A stretch of DNA of 64,000 bases from the NCBI RefSeq assembly GCF_030161255.1, contig NZ_BSPX01000014.1, positions 1 to 64,000 of the forward strand, in the 5' to 3' direction. Source of the DNA: Zoogloea oryzae (GTDB lineage: Bacteria; Pseudomonadota; Gammaproteobacteria; Burkholderiales; Rhodocyclaceae). The position numbers and the translations under genes were made by a program. Of the stretch, positions 1-7,255 are shown piece by piece; position 1 is the stretch's first letter, and each line of letters starts with the position of its first letter. The notes under the pieces are model-generated. The model ran no database searches and was not told the DNA's origin. It worked only from the letters and a program-made list of their open reading frames with translations.

Positions 1-1419
1 CGCGGCCACGGGCGCGGGGGCTGCGGCGGGCGCGGCGGCCGGCGCTTCGGCGACTTCGGGCTCTTCGTCGGCGATGATCGGCGCGGGCGCCTGCAGGGAT
101 TCGACTTGCGCGGCGTTGGCGGCCAGCTTCGGCTTGTCGAGGAAGGCGTTGAGCACCTGATCCGCGCCGCCCAGGCTGGCCTGCACGGCGCTGCCATCGA
201 AGATCCGGCCATTGGTGCGCAGCACGCCCTCTGCGTACTCGAAGCTGCCCTTCAGGCTGCCGTCCGGGCCCTGGGTGAAACCCATGGCCTGCACCGTCTG
301 CAGCTTGCCGGCATCCAGCACCTTGCCCTTCAGCACCATCTCGCCGGAGGCCTTGAGCATGTTCGCCAGGGAGATCGGCGCCGACGCCGACATGGACTTG
401 CGGGCCTCGACCATCAGCTTGCCCTCCAGGCTGCCCTGGCCCACCGTGCCGGCGAGCTTGGGAATGCCGAAGGAGAAGCCCTGGGTCATCAGGGTGCGCA
501 GGGCCTTGCGGAAGGTTTCGTCCTCGTCCGAGGTCATGTTCTGCAGGCCGCAGGTGTCGCCAAACAGGCGACTGATGGTTTCGATGCTGCGCTTGTCGAG
601 ATCGCGGATCGCCATCTCGAGGGTCAGATCCTTCACCGTCTCGCCGCCGAAGGACGCGGCACGCAGGCTCTCGGTGACCTGGGCGTTGAGGCGCTCGCCA
701 TCTTCGGTCACCAGGGTGGCGTGGCGGAAGCCTTCGGCCGAGCCGTGGCTGGTGGCGATGCGCTCGATGGACAGCGACGACGAGCCGGTGCCCAGGTAGC
801 GGTTCTTCAGATCCACGTCGAGGGCGATCTTGCCCAGTTCGACGGCTTCGCCGTTGCCACGGGTGAGCAGCTTGTCGATGCCCCAATTGACCGCCAGCGC
901 GGTCTTGCCGACGGCGAGGTTGCCGCTGGAGGGCGCGATGGTGAGCTTCTGGCCGCCCTGGTCGAGGGCGAGCTCGGGCAGCGACATGGCCGAGCGGAAA
1001 TCGCCGCCGTAGCTCACGTCGCCGTTGCCCTGCAGCTTGAGGCTGGGGCCGAAGAGCTCGGCCAGCGCGGCGGCGAGTTCGCCGGTGGGCTTGGCGCTCC
1101 AGGTCACGCGCAGGGGCGCGGAGGGCAGCACCAGGTTGGCGAGGGAATATTCGACCTCCAGCGCCGGGCGCTGGCCGCCCTCGCCACTGGAACACTGATC
1201 CACCACCTCCAGCCCGAAGGAGCCGGTGGCAGAGAACAGCCCGCTGCTGTGCTGAAGATTGCGCACGCGCACCCCGGTCTCGGACGAGGGTTTGGCGGCG
1301 AAGGCCCGTATCTCCCGTTCGGCCACGCTGCCCACATAAACGCTGGCACCGAGCCAGCCTGCCACAACGATGCCGATACCGCCGGCTGCGATGAGAATTT
1401 TCTTGTTGTCCTTGCTCAT
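1..1419 (-). CDS. DUF945 (YdgA-like) family protein, C-terminus cut by window edge
   Basis: The frame is open from an ATG at 1419 to the left edge of the window, about 473 codons, so the stop lies outside. The first residues are MSKDNKKILIAAGG, then a single hydrophobic segment (about residues 7-32) that should anchor the protein in the inner membrane. The rest is a large, soluble, beta-rich region typical of YdgA/DUF945 proteins, which are usually about 480-500 residues and have no firmly known function. The visible end becomes an Ala/Pro/Glu-rich tail, probably a disordered C-terminus. A GGGAG Shine-Dalgarno sequence lies about 6 bases before the ATG. The family call rests on overall layout and remembered resemblance. 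The opposite strand shows a long open frame, which I take as a GC artefact. Confidence 0.75.
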   Translation of the reverse strand, partial: MSKDNKKILIAAGGIGIVVAGWLGASVYVGSVAEREIRAFAAKPSSETGVRVRNLQHSSGLFSATGSFGLEVVDQCSSGEGGQRPALEVEYSLANLVLPSAPLRVTWSAKPTGELAAALAELFGPSLKLQGNGDVSYGGDFRSAMSLPELALDQGGQKLTIAPSSGNLAVGKTALAVNWGIDKLLTRGNGEAVELGKIALDVDLKNRYLGTGSSSLSIERIATSHGSAEGFRHATLVTEDGERLNAQVTESLRAASFGGETVKDLTLEMAIRDLDKRSIETISRLFGDTCGLQNMTSDEDETFRKALRTLMTQGFSFGIPKLAGTVGQGSLEGKLMVEARKSMSASAPISLANMLKASGEMVLKGKVLDAGKLQTVQAMGFTQGPDGSLKGSFEYAEGVLRTNGRIFDGSAVQASLGGADQVLNAFLDKPKLAANAAQVESLQAPAPIIADEEPEVAEAPAAAPAAAPAPVAA

Positions 1420-1745
1420 GTCGTTCTCCCGCCGACGGGCGGCGCAAATGGAAAGATCGCGTACGAAACGCACGAGAGAAGGCGTCAGGACGGCTGACGG
1501 GATCAGCGAACGGCCTGGATCGGCAAGACACGAGGAGAAAGTGCGGACAGCACGGAAAACCGACGCGGGTGCGAACGCACCAGCGCTGAGGGAACCCGGC
1601 CATCCTTCCTGGGTGCAGGTTAGGATCCGAAGCTTTGCGTCCGGGGTTCTCACCCCGTTTGCCTTTTTCTCGTAACTTGATCTTACAACTTGTGGCGCGA
1701 GCGCGGGCCGACTTTTGTCACGGCGCCCCCACCAGCGCCATGCAA
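1420..1745. other. Intergenic region upstream of the DUF945 gene
   Basis: This 326-base stretch separates the start of the leftward DUF945 gene from the stop of the leftward LRR-kinase gene, so it should hold the DUF945 promoter. I see a short hairpin, CGGGG-ttctca-CCCCG at 1642-1657, followed on the plus strand by a T-rich run. No rightward gene precedes it, so its role as a terminator is doubtful. I see no convincing small gene here. Confidence 0.4.
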
Positions 1746-3065
1746 TCAGGCTGCGACGGCCAGCCCATCCAGATGGCGGACGATCTCGTCGAAGCCCGGC
1801 CGTAGCGCCGGCACCGCCCCGAGGCAACGCGCAGCGAGGGCCGCCAGCCCGTCGCACAGCACACCGGGTGCCGTGCGCTCGGCCAGTTCTTCGAGCAGGC
1901 AGCCGAAGGCGCGTACCTCCATCTGCTCAAGCCGGCGGGCGCGGGCCGGGTCGGCCGGCGAGACGAAGGACGCCGCGCCGAAATCGCCCAGAAAAACCCG
2001 CCCCTCCCCGTCGTGCAGGATGTTGTGGGCGTACAGATCGCCATGCACGATGCCCCGCTGATGCAAATGCGCAGCGGCGGCGGCGATGCCCCGGGCGATG
2101 GCGAGCGCCGTGGCGGGCGTGAAGCGGGCATCCGCGGGATACACGTCACGGGTGCAGGTGTCGAGGCTGGGCGGCCCGGCGAGGCTGCGGAAGGCGGGGT
2201 CGATGAGCGCCATCACCAGCCCGGCGGTGTCGGCCGGATGGCCGGTCACCTCGCCCAGCACCGGGATCAGCTGCGGGTGGCTGCCCGCCCCCACGCAGGC
2301 GGCCCGCTCGCTGGCCGGCAGGCCGTCGCTGGTCACTTCGCCCTTGAAGAGCTTCACCGCCACGGCCCGCGCGCCTTCCGGCGCCGACCACGCCGCCCGG
2401 TGGATCACCCCGGACGCGCCTTCGCCCAGCACCCCGTCAGTCGCCAGCGCGACCCACGGCACCGGCCGGGTGTGAGCCTCGGCCTGCCAGGCGGCGTCGA
2501 GGGTGGCGCAGAAGGGATTGCCGGCATAGGCCAGCCACGCCAGCCGGGGCAGATCGAGCAGCCAGTCGGGGAAGGCGGCGATGCGGTTGGCGGCGATGCG
2601 CAGCAGCTCGAGGGACGTGCACGCCGCCATTTCCGGCGGCAACGCGGTGAGCCGGTTGCCCGCCAGCGCCAGCTTGCGCAGCCCGGTGCAGCGGCCGATG
2701 CCGGCGGGCAGGGTTTCGATGCGGTTGTCGGTGAGGATCAGCCAGCGCAGGGTGGGCGGCAGGGCGGCGTCCGGCACGGTGTGCAGCCGGCACGACTTGA
2801 AGCCGATCATCTGCAGCGCGGGGCAGCGGCCCAGCACCTCGGGCAGCACCTCGAAGGGGTTGCCCGAGCAGAACAGCACCCGCAGCCGGGTGAGCCGCGA
2901 CAGGTCGTCCGGCAGGGTGGTGAGTTCATTGCCCGCCAGATCGAGGATCTCCAGCGTATCGGCGAGCTCGAAGATTTCCCGCGGGAAATCGCGCAGGCCG
3001 CAGGCGAGCTTGAGGTGACGGGCGCCGGCGAGCGCGCCTGCACGCAGCTGTTCGAGGGTGTGCAT
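1746..3065 (-). CDS. Leucine-rich-repeat protein kinase (LRR-Ser/Thr kinase fusion)
   Basis: This 439-residue protein joins an N-terminal leucine-rich repeat domain (about residues 25-195, with repeated LxxLxLxxNxLxxLP units) to a C-terminal Hanks-type protein kinase domain (about 205-439). Kinase landmarks are a glycine loop GEGASG (about 214), VAVKLF with the ATP lysine (about 238), HGDLYAHN as catalytic loop (about 341-348) and DFG (361-363). The catalytic loop reads HGD rather than HRD, as in many bacterial or atypical kinases. I chose the ATG at 3065; a TTG at 3095 would add ten residues. No signal peptide or membrane segment is visible, so it should be cytosolic. The fusion suggests a kinase whose target choice or activity is set by LRR-mediated protein binding. 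Its substrate is unknown, and the adjacent lactate regulator is probably unrelated. Confidence 0.85.
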   Translation of the reverse strand: MHTLEQLRAGALAGARHLKLACGLRDFPREIFELADTLEILDLAGNELTTLPDDLSRLTRLRVLFCSGNPFEVLPEVLGRCPALQMIGFKSCRLHTVPDAALPPTLRWLILTDNRIETLPAGIGRCTGLRKLALAGNRLTALPPEMAACTSLELLRIAANRIAAFPDWLLDLPRLAWLAYAGNPFCATLDAAWQAEAHTRPVPWVALATDGVLGEGASGVIHRAAWSAPEGARAVAVKLFKGEVTSDGLPASERAACVGAGSHPQLIPVLGEVTGHPADTAGLVMALIDPAFRSLAGPPSLDTCTRDVYPADARFTPATALAIARGIAAAAAHLHQRGIVHGDLYAHNILHDGEGRVFLGDFGAASFVSPADPARARRLEQMEVRAFGCLLEELAERTAPGVLCDGLAALAARCLGAVPALRPGFDEIVRHLDGLAVAA

Positions 3066-3169
3066 CGGGGCAGAGGATGACGACGTGGTGGGCAAGCGGC
3101 GATTCTAGCGGTCGGCCGGTCGCCAGACGCTCGAGAATTACCCACATCCGGTGCCGGCGGGCGCGCCAT

Positions 3170-3952
3170 TCAGGCGCCCTGGGGGGCCAGCTTGCGCGTC
3201 ACCCGCGCGCGGCTCTCGCGCTCTTCGTGCTGGGCGCGGGCCAGCATGCTCTCCTCGACGAAGGTCATGTGCCGGCGCACCGCCGCCTGGGCAGCCACCG
3301 GGTCGCGGCGCTTCACCGCGTCCCAGATCGCCGCGTGCTGCTCGCGCAGCTCCTGCCAGTCGTCCTCCAGCCGGCGCAGGTGGCGCAGGTTGCGGTCGAT
3401 GTGGTCGTGAGTCACACGGAACAGGCTGGCGGTGAGGTGGCCGATCATCACGTTGTGGGCGGCTTCAGCGATGGCCTGGTGGAAGGCCAGATCGGCCCGC
3501 ACCTGCTCTTCGAAAACCTCGGCCGACGGCCCCTGGGCGAACAGCCGCTCGACCCGCGCGTAGGCCTCGCCGATGCGCTGGATGTCGGCGTCGGTGGCGC
3601 GGCGGGCGGCCAGGGCGGCGGCCTCGGATTCGAGCATGCCGCGAAACTCCAGCAGGTCCACCTGGATGTTGGGGTGCTGGCGGAGCATCTCGCCCCACGG
3701 GTCGGTGAAGCCGGCGTCGAGCCGGTCGGTCACATAGGTGCCGCCGCCCTGGCGGCTGTGGAGCAGGCCCTTGGACACCAGCTTCTGGATCGCCTCGCGC
3801 AGCGACGGGCGCGACACGCCCAGCTCGGCGGCCAGCTCGCGCTCGGGCTGCAGGCGATCGCCGGGCTTGAGGGCGCCTTCGAGGATGCGCCGTTCGAGTT
3901 CGTGGGCGATGGTGTCGGAGAGCCGCTGGACGGCGATTTTCGCCATGGTCAT
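3170..3952 (-). CDS. lldR: GntR/FadR-family transcriptional regulator of lactate utilisation (LldR-like)
   Basis: A 260-residue regulator with an N-terminal winged helix (about residues 8-75, including the GVSRPSLREAIQKL recognition helix region) and an all-helical FCD ligand-binding domain (about 95-240) with the usual acidic and histidine residues. The family contains LldR, PdhR, GlcC and FadR. It lies divergent from lutACB-dld-lctP, and the shared upstream region carries two copies of a TTGGT-CTT-ACCAA palindrome, which is the typical FadR-subfamily half-site arrangement. It therefore most likely represses or conditionally activates the lactate genes in response to L- or D-lactate and also represses itself. 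The start at 3952 has AGGG just upstream; an ATG two codons later (3946) has more normal spacing. Confidence 0.85.
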   Translation of the reverse strand: MTMAKIAVQRLSDTIAHELERRILEGALKPGDRLQPERELAAELGVSRPSLREAIQKLVSKGLLHSRQGGGTYVTDRLDAGFTDPWGEMLRQHPNIQVDLLEFRGMLESEAAALAARRATDADIQRIGEAYARVERLFAQGPSAEVFEEQVRADLAFHQAIAEAAHNVMIGHLTASLFRVTHDHIDRNLRHLRRLEDDWQELREQHAAIWDAVKRRDPVAAQAAVRRHMTFVEESMLARAQHEERESRARVTRKLAPQGA

Positions 3953-3965
3953 TTCACCCTAAAAA

Positions 3966-3978
3966 TTGGTCTTACCAA
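3966..3978. promoter_or_regulatory. LldR-type operator O1 (regulator-proximal)
   Basis: TTGGTCTTACCAA is a perfect 5-bp dyad around a CTT spacer and matches the TGGT-N3-ACCA pattern of FadR-subfamily regulators. It sits 14 bases upstream of the lldR start codon, so binding here would autoregulate lldR. The same 13 bases recur at 4129-4141. Confidence 0.75.
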
Positions 3979-3979
3979 A

Positions 3980-4009
3980 ATACTAACTCCAAGTCTTGAT
4001 GAACCTCAA
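3980..4009 (-). promoter_or_regulatory. Putative sigma70 promoter of lldR
   Basis: On the minus strand TTGAGG (4009-4004) is followed after 18 bases by TAGTAT (3985-3980). Each hexamer matches four of six consensus positions. Operator O1 lies immediately downstream, where it could block initiation. Confidence 0.35.
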
Positions 4010-4082
4010 GCCAGCAGGGCGTAAAACCTAGTCGTTTACCCCTAGATCACCCAAAAATCAGTGGTTTGACTTATGTAGAGGA

Positions 4083-4111
4083 TTGACTTCGACGGGGCGC
4101 GCGGGTAGATT
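4083..4111 (+). promoter_or_regulatory. Putative sigma70 promoter of the lut-dld-lctP genes
   Basis: TTGACT (4083-4088) is separated by 17 bases from TAGATT (4106-4111). The predicted start point, about 4118, is just ahead of operator O2 at 4127-4143, which fits repression by steric block. A second TTGACT at 4066 has no good -10 partner. Confidence 0.45.
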
Positions 4112-4126
4112 TTTCCTCAGCGGTTT

Positions 4127-4143
4127 AATTGGTCTTACCAATT
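4127..4143. promoter_or_regulatory. LldR-type operator O2 (lut-proximal)
   Basis: AATTGGTCTTACCAATT is a perfect 7-bp dyad with a CTT centre and contains the same 13-base core as O1. Centre-to-centre distance to O1 is 163 bp. Paired operators flanking the promoters resemble the arrangement known for E. coli lldPRD, where looping has been proposed. Confidence 0.78.
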
Positions 4144-4230
4144 TACCGACACCATCCAGAATCATCTGGCCAATAGCCGCAGCGACGGAACAGAATTCCG
4201 TTTCCAAGCGGCAAGGACTGGAGGAGACCC

Positions 4231-5043
4231 ATGAGCAGACCGACCCACGGCGCCGGACACTCCGCGCGCACTTACCCCCCGCGCCCGCAGGCGGTGTATT
4301 TCTACGCCACCTGTCTGGTAGATCTCTTCGTGCCCGAGGCGGGCATGGACGCCATCACCCTGCTCGAGCGGGAAGGCGTCCGGGTGATCTTCCCCGACAA
4401 CCAGACCTGCTGCGGCCAGCCGGCCTTCACCAGCGGCTTTCCGGCCGAGGCGCGCGAAGTCGTCGCCGCCCAGCTCGATCTCTTCCCCGAGGACTACCCC
4501 ATCGTGGTGCCCTCCGGCTCCTGCGCCGGGATGATCCGCTGGCACTGGGAGAAGGTGATCGGCGACGACGCCGGCCTGGCCGCCCGCGCCGCCGCCATCT
4601 CGGCCCGCACCTTCGAGCTCGCCGAGTTTCTGGTGCATGTGCTCGACTTCAAGCGCCCCGACCAGGGCGAGCCAACCACCGTCGCGCTGCACACCTCCTG
4701 CTCGGCCCGCCGCGAGATGGGCACGCTGCTGGTCGGCCGCGAGCTGCTGTCACGCCTCGGCAACGTCAGCCTGGCGATCCACGATCACGAATCCGAGTGC
4801 TGCGGCTTCGGCGGCAGCTTCTCCTTGAAGCACCCGGACATCTCCACCGCGATGGTCACCGACAAGGTCGCCTCCCTGAAGGCCACCGGCGCCAAGCAGA
4901 TGGTGACCGCCGACTGCGGCTGCATGCTCAACATCACCAAGCGCGCCGCCCTCGAAGACCAGAACGCCGGCCGCGCCACGCCGTCGCTGCCCGGCGAGCA
5001 CCTGGCCACCTTCCTGCTGCGCCGCACCGGAGGAAAGCAATAA
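4231..5043 (+). CDS. lutA: L-lactate utilisation Fe-S oxidoreductase subunit LutA (LldE)
   Basis: A 270-residue protein with two cysteine-rich CCG-type domains. The two halves are marked by CCGQPAFTSGF (about residue 60-70) and CCGFGGSFS (about 190), plus further cysteine motifs SGSCAG and TSCSARREMG, a set that in this family ligates Fe-S clusters. LutA acts with LutB and LutC as the NAD-independent L-lactate oxidising complex (L-lactate to pyruvate, electrons to the respiratory chain). GGAGGAG at 4220-4226 gives a strong ribosome site for the ATG. The stop overlaps the lutC start (TAATG), so translation is coupled. The gene order A-C-B differs from the Bacillus A-B-C order. Confidence 0.93.
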   Translation: MSRPTHGAGHSARTYPPRPQAVYFYATCLVDLFVPEAGMDAITLLEREGVRVIFPDNQTCCGQPAFTSGFPAEAREVVAAQLDLFPEDYPIVVPSGSCAGMIRWHWEKVIGDDAGLAARAAAISARTFELAEFLVHVLDFKRPDQGEPTTVALHTSCSARREMGTLLVGRELLSRLGNVSLAIHDHESECCGFGGSFSLKHPDISTAMVTDKVASLKATGAKQMVTADCGCMLNITKRAALEDQNAGRATPSLPGEHLATFLLRRTGGKQ

Positions 5044-5717
5044 TGAGCGCCCGCGACCGCATCCTCGCCAAGCTGCGCGGCGCCCAGCCGGCCACGCCCA
5101 ACCCGCTGCCCAGCCTCGACGAACACTTCGCGCCCCGCGCCCGCGGCGAATCCGTCGCCGAGCGCGCCGCGCGCTTCAAGGCCGGCATCGAGGCCTTCCA
5201 CGCCGAAGTGCATTTCTCCACCGAAGCCGACTGGCCCGCGCTGCTGGCCCGGCTGTGCGTCGAGAAGGCCGTCGGCACCCTGCTCTACGGCGATGACACC
5301 CCCGCCGGCCGCCGTCTGGATTCCACCACCTTCGCCGGCACCCAGCTCCGCCCGTGGGCCGGCAAGGTTGAAGACCTCAAGGCCGACCTGTTCCACCGCG
5401 TCGGCGCCGGCTTCACCCAGGCCCGCGGCGCCATCGCCGAGACCGGCAGCCTGATCCTGTGGCCGTCCGACGCCGAGCCGCGCACCCTGTCGCTGGTGCC
5501 GCCGGTGCACTTTGCGCTGCTCGACGCCCGCACCATCCAGCCCACCTTCTTCGACGCGATCCGCGCCGAAGGCTGGTCGGCCGGCATGCCGACCAACGCG
5601 CTGCTGATCTCCGGCCCGTCCAAGACCGCCGACATCCAGCAGACCCTGGCCTACGGCGCCCACGGCCCGAAGGAGCTGATCGTGATCGTCACCCACGCCG
5701 AAGGAGAGCCCCAATGA
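5043..5717 (+). CDS. lutC: L-lactate utilisation protein LutC (LUD domain)
   Basis: A 224-residue LUD-domain protein starting MSARDRILAKLR, the typical opening of LutC/YkgG proteins. The conserved core includes RGAIAETGSLILW and PTNALLISGPSKTADI, where the LUD fold places its conserved Glu/Thr and Ser/Lys residues. It is the third component of the LutABC lactate oxidation system. The start ATG overlaps the lutA stop by one base, and the end overlaps lutB in an ATGA, so the three genes are one translationally coupled unit. A longer open frame runs upstream from 4083, but it is out of place for this family and covers lutA. Confidence 0.93.
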   Translation: MSARDRILAKLRGAQPATPNPLPSLDEHFAPRARGESVAERAARFKAGIEAFHAEVHFSTEADWPALLARLCVEKAVGTLLYGDDTPAGRRLDSTTFAGTQLRPWAGKVEDLKADLFHRVGAGFTQARGAIAETGSLILWPSDAEPRTLSLVPPVHFALLDARTIQPTFFDAIRAEGWSAGMPTNALLISGPSKTADIQQTLAYGAHGPKELIVIVTHAEGEPQ

Positions 5718-7168
5718 GCGCGCCCAACGCCAGTGCCGACACCGGCAAGCCGATCGCCTTCGTCTCCGCCAAGCAGCTTCGGGAGCGGATGCACGATGCT
5801 GTGAACGACGCCCACCTGCGCAGCAGCTTCCGCGGCGCGATGGATTTCCTCATGGCCAAGCGCGCCGCCCAGTTTCCCGACGGCGACGAGCTCGATTCCC
5901 TGCGCAGCCTGTCCGAAGCCATCCGCCAGTACAGCCTTACCCGCCTGCCGGATCTGCTGGAGCAGCTCGAAGCCAATCTCACCGCCAACGGCGTGAAGGT
6001 GCACTGGGCCGAGACGCCCGAAGAAGCCAACGCGATCATGCTCGGCATCGCCCAGCGCCATCAGGCCAAGCTGATCGTCAAAGGCAAGTCGATGGTGAGC
6101 GAGGAAATCGAGTTCAACCACGCGATGGAAGCCGCCGGCGTGGGCGCACTCGAATCCGACATGGGCGAATACATCGTCCAGCTGGCCGGCGAGAAGCCCT
6201 CGCACATCATCATGCCGGCGATCCACCAGACCAAGCAGCAGATCGCCAAGCTGTTCGCCGAGCACATCCCCGGCGTGCAATACACCGACAACGTGGACGC
6301 GCTGATCCAGATCGGCCGCCGCGTGCTGCGCGAGAAGTTCGAGATCGCCGACATCGGCCTCTCCGGCGTCAACTTTGCCGTGGCCGAAACCGGCACCCTG
6401 TGCCTCGTGGAGAACGAAGGCAACGGCCGGATGTGCACCACGGTGCCCAAGGTCCACATCGCCATCACCGGCATCGAGAAGGTGGTCGAGAAGCTGGAGC
6501 ACGTGGCGCCGCTGTTCTCCATCCTCACCCGCTCGGCCACCGGCCAGGCGGTGTCCACCTACTTCAACATGATCTCCGGCCCGCGCAAGGCCACCGAGAA
6601 GGACGGCCCCGAAGAGGTGCACCTCGTCCTCCTCGACAACGGCCGCTCCCAGGCCTACGCCGACGAACAGCTGAGAAAGACGCTGCAGTGCATCCGCTGC
6701 GGCGCCTGCATGAACCACTGCCCGGTCTACACCCGCATCGGCGGCCACGCCTACGGCACCACCTACCCCGGCCCCATCGGCAAGATCATCTCGCCCCACA
6801 TGATGGGGCTGGAGCAGACCCACCTGCTGCCCACCGCCTCCACCCTGTGCGGCGCCTGCGGCGAAGTCTGCCCGGTGAAGATCCCCATCCCCGAGCTGCT
6901 CATCCGCCTTCGCGAGGAGGCCCAGTCCGAACCCCACGCCAACCCGGCGATGGTCGGCCAGGGCGCCGGCTACAGCGCACTCACGACTTTCGTCTGGCGG
7001 ATGTGGGCCCGCGTGTACAGCCGCCCTGGCAGCTACCGGGCCTTCAGCTGGCTGGCGAGCCGCTTCCGTGCCCTTGCGCCGAAGAATCAGGCCGGCTGGA
7101 CCGCCGCCCGTACGCCCCTGACACCCGCTCCGCGAAGGCTGAGGGACATGGTCCGCGACCGACGATAG
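5714..7168 (+). CDS. lutB: L-lactate utilisation Fe-S protein LutB (LldF)
   Basis: A 484-residue protein with an N-terminal LUD domain (about residues 70-300, including GTLCLVENEGNGRM) and a C-terminal ferredoxin-like region with two cysteine clusters, CIRCGACMNHCP (about 322) and CGACGEVCPVKIP (about 375), each able to hold a [4Fe-4S] cluster. It is expected to be the electron-transfer core of the LutABC L-lactate dehydrogenase complex. The ATG overlaps the lutC stop (ATGA). The last part, after about residue 420, is more basic and includes a mildly hydrophobic stretch. Downstream there is an 87-base gap to the D-lactate dehydrogenase, with no terminator seen, so cotranscription is likely. 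Confidence 0.93.
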   Translation: MSAPNASADTGKPIAFVSAKQLRERMHDAVNDAHLRSSFRGAMDFLMAKRAAQFPDGDELDSLRSLSEAIRQYSLTRLPDLLEQLEANLTANGVKVHWAETPEEANAIMLGIAQRHQAKLIVKGKSMVSEEIEFNHAMEAAGVGALESDMGEYIVQLAGEKPSHIIMPAIHQTKQQIAKLFAEHIPGVQYTDNVDALIQIGRRVLREKFEIADIGLSGVNFAVAETGTLCLVENEGNGRMCTTVPKVHIAITGIEKVVEKLEHVAPLFSILTRSATGQAVSTYFNMISGPRKATEKDGPEEVHLVLLDNGRSQAYADEQLRKTLQCIRCGACMNHCPVYTRIGGHAYGTTYPGPIGKIISPHMMGLEQTHLLPTASTLCGACGEVCPVKIPIPELLIRLREEAQSEPHANPAMVGQGAGYSALTTFVWRMWARVYSRPGSYRAFSWLASRFRALAPKNQAGWTAARTPLTPAPRRLRDMVRDRR

Positions 7169-7255
7169 CGGCCTGATCCGCCCCGGGGCGACATCCGTCG
7201 CCCCACCCCCACTACCGCCCAAACCGAAACCTCATCCCTGACGGGAGGACCCGCC

